Source: Sympetrum striolatum (Eukaryota > Arthropoda > Insecta > Odonata > Libellulidae). Taken from it: a DNA stretch of 64,000 nt. Position 1 is the first letter of the stretch. Each line of letters opens with the position of its first letter. The notes below the pieces were generated by a model. It had not been told where the DNA came from and searched no databases. It worked only from the letters and a program-made list of their open reading frames with translations. Position numbers and translations under genes: made by a program. The stretch spans positions 7,254,001 through 7,318,000 of the forward strand of contig OX388348.1 of assembly GCA_947579665.1 (NCBI GenBank). The letters run 5' to 3'. Below are positions 38,001-46,870 of this stretch, in pieces.

Positions 38001-41000
38001 GTGAAGCTATAAATAACGCAACCCGCAGAGCACTGGGTTGCACTTTTCTCCAGCTCCCCTTTAACTACATGTATTTTTGGGGTTTTATTTTCCTCTCATA
38101 CAGGACTCAGGAGATTGTCTATCCTATGACATGGACTCAGATAGTTTAAATGAACCTTTCACTTAACGATCGTGTTCGTTTTTTTTCCTCCAAGTCCTCT
38201 TGATTCCTTTTATTATGGAAAATAAAACATGCCTGCAATGTAAACTTCTCGGATGCTGGTGTCGTCTGCTAGAGCGATATAGAAAACGAATCATCTGTCA
38301 ACCTCCCGCAAACTCTATTAAAACCTCGTTGATTATTATAATGTTAATTTTTATATATAATGCATTAATCCGTCTTAGTTTTTAATTGATCAATACCAAG
38401 TACAGCATAAAATTCCTTAATAATCGTTTACCGCAATGAGATAAAGCTACTCTATAATACATTATAATAACTTATCAGGGTGATTAGAGATTTTCCGCTT
38501 GTGCAAATGTTTGTTCTAATTCATAATTGGGGCTTAATGCAGTAAAAGTTGTCAAAATGACGAATACGAGAACTTGTATACCATGCAAGACCTGCAGGTG
38601 CAGCCGAGAGCACAATGAAATGTTCATTAAAACGCCGTGGATTAATACTGACGTTCGTTCTGCTTCATAGATTTCAGATAATGAATGAAATAATAAAATT
38701 AAGGAAGATGCATAGATTCTAGTTCGGAACATTTTGTGGGGGCAGCTGTTCTGATGTGCAGCAATTGACCATGCTGCAGGCAGAAACAAGCCCCTGCTTA
38801 TTTACCTATAAAACCTTTAGAAACACGAAAATAACAAAATTGCTTCGTGTTACGCATTGCTCAAACTACATTTTGTGTTCCAAAACGTTCGACTTACTCG
38901 ATCAAACCTTGATAACTCTGTATCAAAGCCGCAAAATCACGAAAAAACAATGTATTGGTATAGGGAGATACGAAAAGTGCAACCCAACATGACTAAATAC
39001 GCAATCTGCCGCTTTACCCCTGGCTTCACTTTTGGGCGCTAGATGGAGATAAACCTGTGGCTGAAACAGAGACTGAGAATCAAACCCAGGGCCACTTTTG
39101 AATTAGTCCAATGAGTATATTTACAAATAACACGGCCTTAATCATCATATTTGGTTACATTTTTTTATCCCCTTAGGAAGTGCATAAATTAAAATTATTT
39201 TGTCATCATCATTTTGAAAATATGACCATATTTAATTAAGGTATTTACCATTTTCTTCCACATTTCAGTTTACAAAGGTCTATTTATTTGGAAAGTACTT
39301 AAAAAACTGCATAGTTATAATAATAATAACATACTTACGATTAAAGCGAGATTAGCAGTATTAAGTATTCTCTTTCATTAAACTACAAAGTGGTCTCATT
39401 TACTTTCTCAATCTTTTCTTATTGCCTCATTTTTCCCTTCCTTCTGGTAATTGACTTGTCTTTGGTTTTCAGAGTGAATGCTTTTCAAATAGCAAATATT
39501 ATTCAATGTTTGTATATTTGATCTTAGTTTTTGTGATTTAGAAGAGAGTGTTTTGTCACATGATAAGAGTTAGTTTCTTCTTGGTTTCCCCTTTCAAGTT
39601 GTGTATGTGTATTGTTTGAAGCTTAATAAGTTACACTTCAATTTTTATAAAGAAATAAATTCTACATAATGTACATAATGTTGAAATATTTTTGTTTTCA
39701 TTTCCAGTGATAGATGAGCAGAGAAAAGCCATGTCCTCATGTAAGGTTCCACTACAGCGAGACAGTCATGAAACTGTTGATTTGGACGGGTAAGATTTTA
39801 TTTTGTTTTAATTTTTGATGGACTATGTATAATTTGCCCAATCTTTACTCTTTTTAATTTACTTAAGGTCCTTGTGTTTGGAAGAGTCATCGAAGAGGCT
39901 GTTGGAGGTACATAATGATGATTCACTTAATCATTTCGTTGGCAATGATCAAGTAACTGAAGAGCGTGTTGCTGAAAGATATCTCCAAACTGCACCAAAA
40001 ATCAATCCTTACCACAGTGGTGATTCTAGTGATGACTCAGCTGATACATCATCTGAGAAGTCATTGTTAAACAAAAACACTATCATAGAAAAATTGGAGC
40101 AATCTCTGGATGATGTTGCTTCATTATTTAGGGAAAAACTGAATCCGAGTGAAATTACGATGGAAAATTCGAGGGAAGTGCTGAGTGGTACAGTATCAGT
40201 ACTCTCTGGTCTTGTGGCAAATCTCAAAGAGAAGGTGTTGACTATGAAAGACTCATTGCCAACAGACACACTTGAGAAGCCATTCAAGGCAATCGCTAAA
40301 ATGGAGGAAATTCTTCAGAAGACATCTGACAAGATGCAGAAAATCACATTGAGTGCAATAAAAGAAGGCACACCTCTCCACAGTTTATCAAACAAAGTGA
40401 CTTCAAAGTTGCAGGCTATCAATAAAAAGCTGGAAGAGAAATGGTGCCAAGTCAAGCAACATCTATCAAAGCAAAATTCGGTTTGGAGCTGGTTGGATGG
40501 GCAAATTTTCCAGAATTGCAATAATGATAATGGAATGAAAGATGAAGAGAATAAGCACAAAGGAACAGAAGGCGCTGCAAAGGAGCAAGCTGGTGGGCAA
40601 GATTTCCGTTCTTCTTCAAAGGGCAGCAGAAAGAGCAAAGATGAAAATCGCAATGTTGAGTACAAAAGTAAGCTGAGTATTGAAGGTTCTAATTTAGACA
40701 AAACGAAAGAAAAATACAGAAAAAAAGGTTGGGTGAATCCTTACTCTTTTGATAATCAAGCTGTGAAGAGTAGAAATACTGAAATTGGCAAGAAAAAAGA
40801 GAAAAGTATGAGTAAAAATGAAAAAAAGGATGAAAAAGGTGATTTTAGAGTAGGAAAAAATGAGGGAAGATACAGTAAAGTTAACAAGAGTGGTGAATGG
40901 ATGGAGGCAATGTTTAATAACAGAGCACAGAGAAGACGAGATGAAAGACGCAGTGATTGGTACTTCACTAGGGCACGCTCTCGTACTAAAGAATCACTGC

Positions 41001-41041
41001 CCTCTCGTTGGTACTTCCGCAAGAGTGAAACCAAGATTTAA
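32011..41041 (+). CDS. CCPG1/PBXIP1-like single-pass ER membrane protein, candidate ER-phagy receptor (6 coding exons, 638 aa)
   Basis: Exons 32011-32095, 32187-32333, 35225-35512, 37680-37820, 39708-39789 and 39868-41041 join in frame (1917 nt with stop). An upstream acceptor (TTTTTAG at 32002-32008) suggests a 5' UTR exon. Residues 16-22 (ESWTLLD) form an LC3-interacting-like motif. 83-92 (DSDGISIISE) with the acidic run after it recalls the FIP200-binding part of CCPG1. 153-174 is one membrane helix ending GLGMGHFLG, close to the helix end I recall for vertebrate CCPG1. 190-225 is a coiled coil. The lysine-rich tail ends with WYF-containing repeats (SDWYFTRARSR, SRWYFRK). The predicted topology is N-terminus cytosolic and C-terminus in the ER lumen. 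In vertebrates CCPG1 links ER fragments to autophagosomes. The length is near the family's (about 730-760 aa in human). Family membership is fairly sure; the function is inferred. Confidence 0.8.
32187..32333 (+). CDS. CCPG1-like exon 2
   Basis: Acceptor CTCATAG, donor GAAG|GTTTGT, phase 1 to phase 1, 147 bases. Encodes an acidic, Ser-rich, probably disordered stretch (residues 29-78, with VREEIEFSKSISNVSDSS). The ATG at 32187 opens another frame and is not used. Confidence 0.7.
32735..32850. repeat. Lone monomer of the ~166-bp satellite family, in CCPG1-like intron 2
   Basis: TCGAAAATCCCCTCAATGTA, GACTTTGGGGCCTCCTGGAA and TCGAACCCATGACTG match the right-most monomer at 54060-54120. GAGAAACGTCTATATATAAT follows at 32861, as at 54283. 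Confidence 0.6.
35225..35512 (+). CDS. CCPG1-like exon 3 (acidic motif and membrane helix)
   Basis: Acceptor TTTTTAG, 288 bases, phase 1 to phase 1. Encodes DSDGISIISESEEEE and the membrane segment LNVLLIVAWAAVIGLGMGHF. The donor that keeps the frame is CTAG|GCAAGT, a GC donor with an otherwise perfect consensus. The nearby GT at 35517 would shift the frame. Confidence 0.8.
35932..36482. mobile_element. hAT-like non-autonomous element (551 bp) in CCPG1-like intron 3
   Basis: Ends TAGGGTGGGC and GCCCACCCTA. The inverted similarity extends about 120 bases (for example TACTGATATGAGGATCT near both ends). A perfect 8-bp duplication CTGAACAT flanks it (35924-35931, 36483-36490). A diverged relative lies at 60780-62741. 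Non-coding. Confidence 0.85.
37680..37820 (+). CDS. CCPG1-like exon 4 (start of coiled coil)
   Basis: Acceptor TTACTTTAG, donor AAGA|GTAAGC, 141 bases, phase 1 to phase 1. Encodes residues 174-220 after the membrane helix. DELSLGLLKKLEIENTALKE has regular leucines and charged residues typical of a coiled coil. Confidence 0.75.
37975..39059. mobile_element. CACAGG-ended hAT-like element, copy 1 (1085 bp), in CCPG1-like intron 4
   Basis: Ends CACAGGGAGA and AACCTGTG. A perfect 8-bp duplication GCTGAAAC lies at 37967-37974 and 39060-39067. The whole length is about 90% like 46871-49014 once the insert at 47393-48430 is removed. Matching short open frames in both copies (38200-38385 +, 38484-38789 -, 38756-38992 +) reflect this similarity. 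None looks like a transposase. Confidence 0.85.
39070..39115 (-). repeat. SINE fragment with B box
   Basis: On the - strand, CATTGGACTAATTCAAAAGT is followed by CCTGGGTTTGATTCTCAG, a B-box arm. It is similar to 17922-17975. The A-box half is absent. Confidence 0.4.
39708..39789 (+). CDS. CCPG1-like exon 5
   Basis: Acceptor TTTCCAG, donor GACGG|GTAAGA, 82 bases, phase 1 to phase 2. Encodes MIDEQRKAMSSC and on to VDLD, the end of the first coiled coil. The next intron is only 78 bases (39790-39867). Confidence 0.75.
39868..41041 (+). CDS. CCPG1-like exon 6 (large luminal C-terminal exon)
   Basis: Acceptor ACTTAAG then GTCCTTG; the frame runs 390 codons to TAA at 41039-41041. Residues 249-638 hold an acidic start (HSGDSSDDSADTSSEK), long amphipathic helices (IIEKLEQSLDDVASLF, LKEKVLTMKDSL, FKAIAKMEEILQKTSDKMQK), a Lys/Asp/Glu-rich stretch, and a C-terminal basic block with three W residues (GEWMEAMF, SDWYFTRA, SRWYFRK). 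There is no ATG near its start; the exon is entered by splicing. Confidence 0.85.
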
Positions 41042-41600
41042 ATACCAAAAAGATATGATATATCGTTGAAGCTCTTCCAGCTTTGGCCACTGAAATATAG
41101 CTTTAAAAATATCAAGTTAGAGGTTGGGAATATTTTTGTAGCTTCCATCAAGATGTTACCATGGAATGTTTTTATGAACAAAGATCACATTAATGTATAT
41201 ATATATATTTTCTCTGTACTGTAAATTTGATGGTGATAATATAAAGTGTAGATATTAATATTAGTATGAATCTAACTTAAGCTTTAAGTTATTGTTAAAA
41301 GGGATATCTTTATCTTTGATATTTCTAACTGTTTATTATTGGAATTGTTATGAAATTTTCCAAATACTTTCAGAACATATATTTTTCATTTATATCCTCA
41401 ATAAGCAGTTGTATGCTTAATTAACGCAACTCCACTTGATTTGGATTAATATTTTGTGATATTAAATTATTTTTTAATGTTTATTTCTTATTATACATGA
41501 TGTTTAGTTTAAAACATGCAATCTGAGTGTTTTGCAAGTAGTATTCTTTGTAAGTCTTGCCTTCAGTCAAGAACAATAAAGTAGAAAGTGATGAAAATTC
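41042..41600 (+). promoter_or_regulatory. 3' UTR and poly(A) signal of the CCPG1-like gene
   Basis: AT-rich DNA after the stop codon. The first AATAAA in the usual setting is at 41575-41580, about 535 bases after the stop. The transcript end is inferred, not seen. Confidence 0.5.
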
Positions 41601-41918
41601 ATTTTAACTTATTTACTACAGCTCCAAATATGTAATCATAATACAAACAAATGTATAAACTCAAAGAATTACTCCTTTAAATACATAGACTTATTAAATG
41701 GGCTGTGTATATGGACCATGTGAGGAAAACCATGGAATTTGGTAAATGCCCAGCCTAAGAGAAAACAGGAACCTCAAACGCAAGAAAAGCTACACGAGGT
41801 TTAGCAAAATCTGAGAAGACGAAAAAAGACCAATGGTGACCAACTTCCATCAGTCTTTTGAGGAAATGGTAGGATGTTCAAACAGCAGAGTTTGACTGGA
41901 ACGCAAACTAGTCTGAGG

Positions 41919-42781
41919 TAGAGATGGGCGATTCGGAGCAGGGAATCGATTCAGCAAAATCGATTTGAATCGGTTTCCATGGATCGATTCACCTTAAAAA
42001 TCGTATTGCAGAAATCGATTCGAATTGTCTAGTATCAGAATCGGAATGAATTATGATAAAATCAGAATCGTATTCATATCGTAATAGCATTGGTATCGAA
42101 TTCCTGGAATTCTATTGGATATTGAAGTCACGTGATTAGAATTATTGAACCGTGATTTGGGATACCTATTGCTGCCGAAAATTACTAGTTCAAAAAGTAC
42201 AAATTGTTACAGTGAAAATCTCTTACATATGAACATTTACATATCATTAAAAGGAAGAAAGTAAATTGTAACAACAGATAATACTGAAAAACGATTTATG
42301 TTTATAGATTAACTTAAAGGACTGCATGAGAGTTCACGGAATTGGATGCGAAGGATATACATCATGTTCGTCATCTAATCTCAAAATTTGTGTTAAATCC
42401 ATTTATATTGACGAATGTAGTTTGAATACTGAATAACATAATTAATTTATCATTTTCCTTTACATAGCATTTTAGGTTAACTACTTTGACATCGTTGTCG
42501 TGGTGCTTCTGCTGCAACATATGGCATTAAATCGCATTGGAATACTACGGTACAGCCATCTGGTATCCGATACTTGAAGATGAATCGATTCACATTGAAC
42601 TGGATCAAAATACTACGGTACAGCCATCTGTTATCTGATACTTGAAGATGAATCGATTCACATTGAATTGCATCGAAATCAGAATTGAATCGAATTTGAA
42701 AAAAAATCGATTCAAAAATATCGTAAATTGTATTGATAATAAAGATTTTCTGATAAATCGAATCGGAATTGCCCATCACTA
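41919..42781. mobile_element. hAT-like non-autonomous element (863 bp)
   Basis: Ends TAGAGATGGGCGATTC and (inverted) TAGTGATGGGCAATTC. Flanks GTCTGAGG (41911-41918) and GTCTGAAG (42782-42789) match at 7 of 8. It is rich in ATCGATTC and GAATCG words. It contains a ~75-base tandem duplication at 42543-42680 (ATACTACGGTACAGCCATCT twice). Non-coding. It starts about 340 bases beyond the poly(A) signal of the CCPG1-like gene. Confidence 0.8.
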
Positions 42782-42789
42782 GTCTGAAG

Positions 42790-43440
42790 GCAGACTGTAT
42801 TGTATTCTATGGCAGAAGTGAGGAATTTTTATCTCGAAAGCACACTGATCACTCTCATATGAAGCCGCATACAAACCAATCGGGACACATCAATCAATAC
42901 TGCTTACATTCACACCTTGAAAATTTGCAAAAATTGATTTAATAGGTAAACAACTCTTGGTAGAATACTTTCTATTTTGCAAATGATGGAAATGAGGTTT
43001 TACTCAGGTTTTACTTGAGATGACAAAGAAATACAAAATTACTTGAGTGTGCACATTCAGCTCTGTAAGTGAAGTTCATCTTGCAAAGGGCACAGGTTCT
43101 CCTAGGATATTGATGACACTATTCCAAAATCACTCCAGAAAGCTGCTGGAATTGATTTTGTCCATCGACAACTCCCAATCAATGGAACTAGCAAAACTGA
43201 TGAGAGTTTAAAACATACCTCACTTGGTCAAAATTATTGACTCAATATTTAAATTCTTCAATATATTGACCATCTGATTGTCGTTTAAACATTGTGACTG
43301 CTTGAGGGAACAGAACTTACTGAAGTTTTCAAAGAAAGGGAAACAGCATTCTATTGAAGATCTTAGCCTTTGCCAAAATTATTTCTTGTTAAACGATAAA
43401 TAGAGTAAAGGGCTAACAAAGGCTTCTCCCATAATGGCAG
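42790..43440. other. No gene recognised
   Basis: No domain, repeat border or splice-supported exon was found. Confidence 0.4.
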
Positions 43441-44297
43441 AAATTTCTTAAATGATTTATTTATCTACGTTTCACATATAGCAAGTGAAGTTACAGCATG
43501 AACAATATACAAACATTAAGAGTTAAAGAGCTCCAAATAGCCATTGTTTGCGTACAACTTGTGGTGCGGAAGTACCCTAACCATGGGGGCTAAGGTTAAC
43601 CGTTACTAAGGTATCTCGATTTCTCGAAATGTATTTCAGAAGCTATGCTTCCATCTTCCGGAGAAGAAGAGAACTGAGGGGGGTAGGGGAGAGGTGTGGT
43701 ATTTATGCATATTGTTGTGCGACGTCAGTGTAGAGAGAGCAACGTGGGGGAAGGGATGTGGCCGAAGTCACTATTCATGATGTGTGATTTGTTTCTGTGA
43801 ATGAAAAGGCTTTCGTATGCATCAAGTTTGGATGAATTTTGTACAGATTTTATAAGTTTTCTTTACTAATTTTGTGATCATGTTCGTGTATGTGTTGCAT
43901 GAAATGGACTTGTTTATTTAATTATATTTGAAATAAGCCAAGTGCTCTTTAAATCTTGTTACTATTTTTCTTCTTATTTGTCCGATGTATACTTTGTTGC
44001 AATCTTGACAAGATATTTCATATATGACGGATTTGTTTAATGTCAGAATTGGGTCTTTTGGGTTATGAAGAAGATTCGATAGTTTATTGTGGTTGAGGAA
44101 TACTGGTGTGAAGTTAAATTTGGAGAATATGGGTTTAAACATGTCTGTGTGAGTTGGTTTCCTGCATATATTGAATTTTAATTTGTTTTGTGTTCTTGAA
44201 ATTATAAGATCGAAGAAAGGTAATATACCATTTATTTCTTCTTCAATTGTGAATTTGATAGAATCAAACTGTTGATTTAATCCCTCTAAGAGAGATA
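43441..44297 (-). mobile_element. Penelope-like element, 3' part, internally deleted
   Basis: On the - strand from 44297: NQQFDSIKFTIEEE, LPFFDLIISR, KLKFNICRKPTHTD, then directly MFKPIFSKFNFTPVFLNHNK and VIYEISCQDCNKVYIGQ with TRFKEHL, stop near 43918. The RT C-terminal motif and the GIY-YIG domain are in one frame, but about 130 residues that normally separate them are missing. Non-coding downstream DNA to about 43600 contains CTTCCATCTTCCGG, as found after such elements. Compare the other copy at 23210-24480. Confidence 0.8.
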
Positions 44298-44301
44298 GAT
44301 A

Positions 44302-44870
44302 GGATACATAGACGACATTTTGACCATTTTCGACAAAACAAAAACCAACACTTCAAATTTCTTTGACCAGCAGTGGTTTCAAACCGTAATTATTAAGGAT
44401 GTTGCAGTTCAATTTAAAATAGACACGGGAGCTGAGATAAATGTAATACTTGAACATGTTATGAGAAAGGCAGTTAAAAATCCTAATATCATAAGCCAGA
44501 TGTAAAGTTAGAGTCTTATGGAGGAACCAAGTTAGAAAGTAGCGGACATGTTACATTATCATATATTGTAAATAGTAAAAGATATGAAGATGATTTTATT
44601 GTGGTTAGCAATGAGAAATGAATCCCGATATTAGGTCTAAGGTCTTGTATGAAATTTGAATTGGTGAAAAGAGTATAGGCTATATGTGACTCTGATGATA
44701 AAACCAGTATTGTTGCAAAATTTCATGATTTATTTAATGGAGTTGGTTATTTCAGAGAAGAATATCCCATTAAAGTAAAAGAGGGTTCATGCAGAACCAT
44801 TAGCAAAGCTTGCACGAAGGGTACCATATTCACTGTTGCCAAAGCTGAAAAAGAAATGCTGCTGGTATTC
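44302..44870 (+). mobile_element. Inverted Penelope RT scrap fused to a Ty3/gypsy protease fragment
   Basis: 44302-44355 encodes GYIDDILTIFDKTKTN, the Penelope RT catalytic box (YIDD), on the strand opposite to the rest of the Penelope copy. The same frame continues at once into DVAVQFKIDTGAEINVI (44399-44450), a retroviral-type aspartic protease with the DTG triad. After frame breaks it reads IPILGLRSCMKFELVKRV and FHDLFNGVGYFREEYPIKVKEG, the protease end and pre-RT region of Ty3/gypsy Pol. There are no LTRs, RT or integrase nearby. Dead fragment. Confidence 0.7.
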
Positions 44871-45368
44871 CCCCCTTCTTCATATTTCCATAAGTAAAGT
44901 ACCGTGAACATTTTGCCCATAATGGACCTCTTTGTTATGAAGGTATATACTGTTTGGAGTTATTCGGTAACTCAAAATCACAAATGGATAAAACGCACTC
45001 ATTGCAAAAGATGGGCCCAGGAGATCTGTATCAAATTTAGATTCTTTATATCTTGTGAGTGTAAATTGCAATAAGTATGATGATACTGAATATTGTTAAA
45101 TGTTACCTAGTGAGTAAAGCATTTTCAGTAAATATGAATTTTATAAACACTTGATTTTATTGTTTATGATTATATTTTTACAAGTATGTGAAAACTTACC
45201 CTGTACAAGGGGCATGTTTTTGCATGTGACTTTCGTAACCAATAACACTTTTGTTGAAAATAATAAAAAGTTCACCGATGTGTTTTCTAATTGAAGTTGA
45301 TATACATGTACAACTTACTGTTATAGGAAAATTTGCAAAATCGTATCTACACTGAAGAAAATAGAAAA
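44871..45368. other. No gene recognised
   Basis: Nothing beyond short chance frames. Confidence 0.4.
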
Positions 45369-45947
45369 TTAACCCTCGAGCAATCATGGTGGTGCACTGA
45401 GTGCGCCAGAGTACACATTTTCATTCGTAACTTTTTTATCTTATCCTGTAATCATACTGTGCCCCTCATGTCTTCCTACAATAATTTTCTCTATGTACCA
45501 CCCGAGTTTTGCATAAATTGGGTTCAATTTACGGCAAAAAAGAAAATTTTTTGAAGCTAAAGTTGCACTGGCACACCCTGTTCCCAGGTTCATCTGAATA
45601 TTTCACTGCAAATAGGGGTAGTATTTTTTTAATAATAAGACAATTGCTGTGTAATAATATATAAATGTGAAGGTTTGTGCACAACTTTATACATAAGTTA
45701 TTTCCTTGAAGGTTTCAAGCATTTAAAAATGTTAAAGAGTGATTTATTCCATTTATCATTAAAATCTATTAAAATATAAATGAAAATTGATTTTCAAAGC
45801 TTAAACTATTGTATAATGGGTATAAATTCTAAATATATGGAAATCGTCCGATTTGAAGAAAACATTTAAAAAATAATCACTAGCACACGCAGTGCACCAG
45901 CGCGACTGCTTGTGTTACGCCATGGGGCGCTACTGCTTGATTGTTAA
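45369..45947. mobile_element. TTAA-flanked miniature element (piggyBac-like)
   Basis: TTAA lies at both borders (45369-45372, 45944-45947). The left end reads CCCTCGAGCAAT and the right, inverted, CAATCAAGCAGT. Just inside are inverted GGTGCACTGAGTGCGC and GCACACGCAGTGCACC. TTAA duplication suggests piggyBac or Kolobok. No transposase is present. Confidence 0.5.
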
Positions 45948-46590
45948 AGGAATAAAAAGTGAAAACCTGACCCCGTCTCTCCTATACATGACGTGTAATG
46001 TGGTTTATTCTCTTCAATCACTTGCTTTTCGCGATGAATCACTGAACATCTTGAGCAAAATTTCCTTTAAGAACCATCAATCCAGTTAACTTTCCCATGA
46101 AAAAACTGCATTATTTTCAAGAAGGCTTCTTGGAATGTATTATGGATTATTCACCAACATGAAGCTTAAGTCACCCTGGAACATTTCTTCCTTTATACTC
46201 TTGTGTATCTTTTGACTGCAGCTCTAGACAAAAGAATGGCAAAAATAGACAGCAGAATCTGTGGGAAAAGACAGAGTTGTACCATTACTAATTTAAACTG
46301 TAAAAACATATCAATGTTCCACATAGGTATAATTGCAAAAATTTCCAAAAGGCGATTCTATTTCATCGAACAATTTGACTCTACAAGGGCAATAAGGAAT
46401 TTGAATTACAAAAGAATATTATTATAGAAACATTTAAAATAAGAACACGTCCATGAAAAAAGAACAGAATCGACCAGTCATTTAATAATGAGTTTCAAAA
46501 GGCCATCATACACAGGGAAATAAAAAAGAAAATATTTACTTCTACATCGAATATGGCGGATCTGCCATACACGGGGACATAAATATTGTA
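45948..46590. other. No gene recognised
   Basis: No supported feature. ATGGCGGATCTG occurs twice (46552, 46603). Confidence 0.35.
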
Positions 46591-46860
46591 AACAATTCCA
46601 AACATGGCGGATCTGTGAAACCTAATTCGAGGAAGGCTATATGACGAGAAAAATGACCACTGTTGGACATCAGCAGTTCTCAACTGGATACCAAGAGATG
46701 TGAAGAGAGCAAGAAGAAGACCCATGGACAGGTGGAATAGAGATATCATCAAGTACGTAGGTGTAACATGGCTTTGAGAAGCTCAGGACAGAGAAAGTTG
46801 GAAAGTACTTGGGGAGGCCTACATCCAACGTCGGATATAAAGGTTGATGATGATGTCTTA
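46591..46860 (+). mobile_element. RTE-type LINE 3' end
   Basis: Encodes LNWIPRDVKRARRRPMDRWN, then a broken frame with AQDRESWKVLGEAYIQRR. These are the last residues of the insect endonuclease-reverse transcriptase family. It ends in TTGATGATGATG, the short tandem tail typical of RTE. 5'-truncated. Confidence 0.75.
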
Positions 46861-46870
46861 TTGTTAGATC

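Noticed and set aside
38484..38789. Conserved host gene on the - strand, also at 48445-48735
   Set aside because: Both frames lie in two copies of the same CACAGG-ended transposon; similarity covers the whole element including non-coding parts.
39872..41041. 389-residue open frame as a stand-alone gene
   Set aside because: It begins with TTG inside an exon, has no ATG near its start, and is entered by a clear splice acceptor at 39867. It is the last exon of the CCPG1-like gene.
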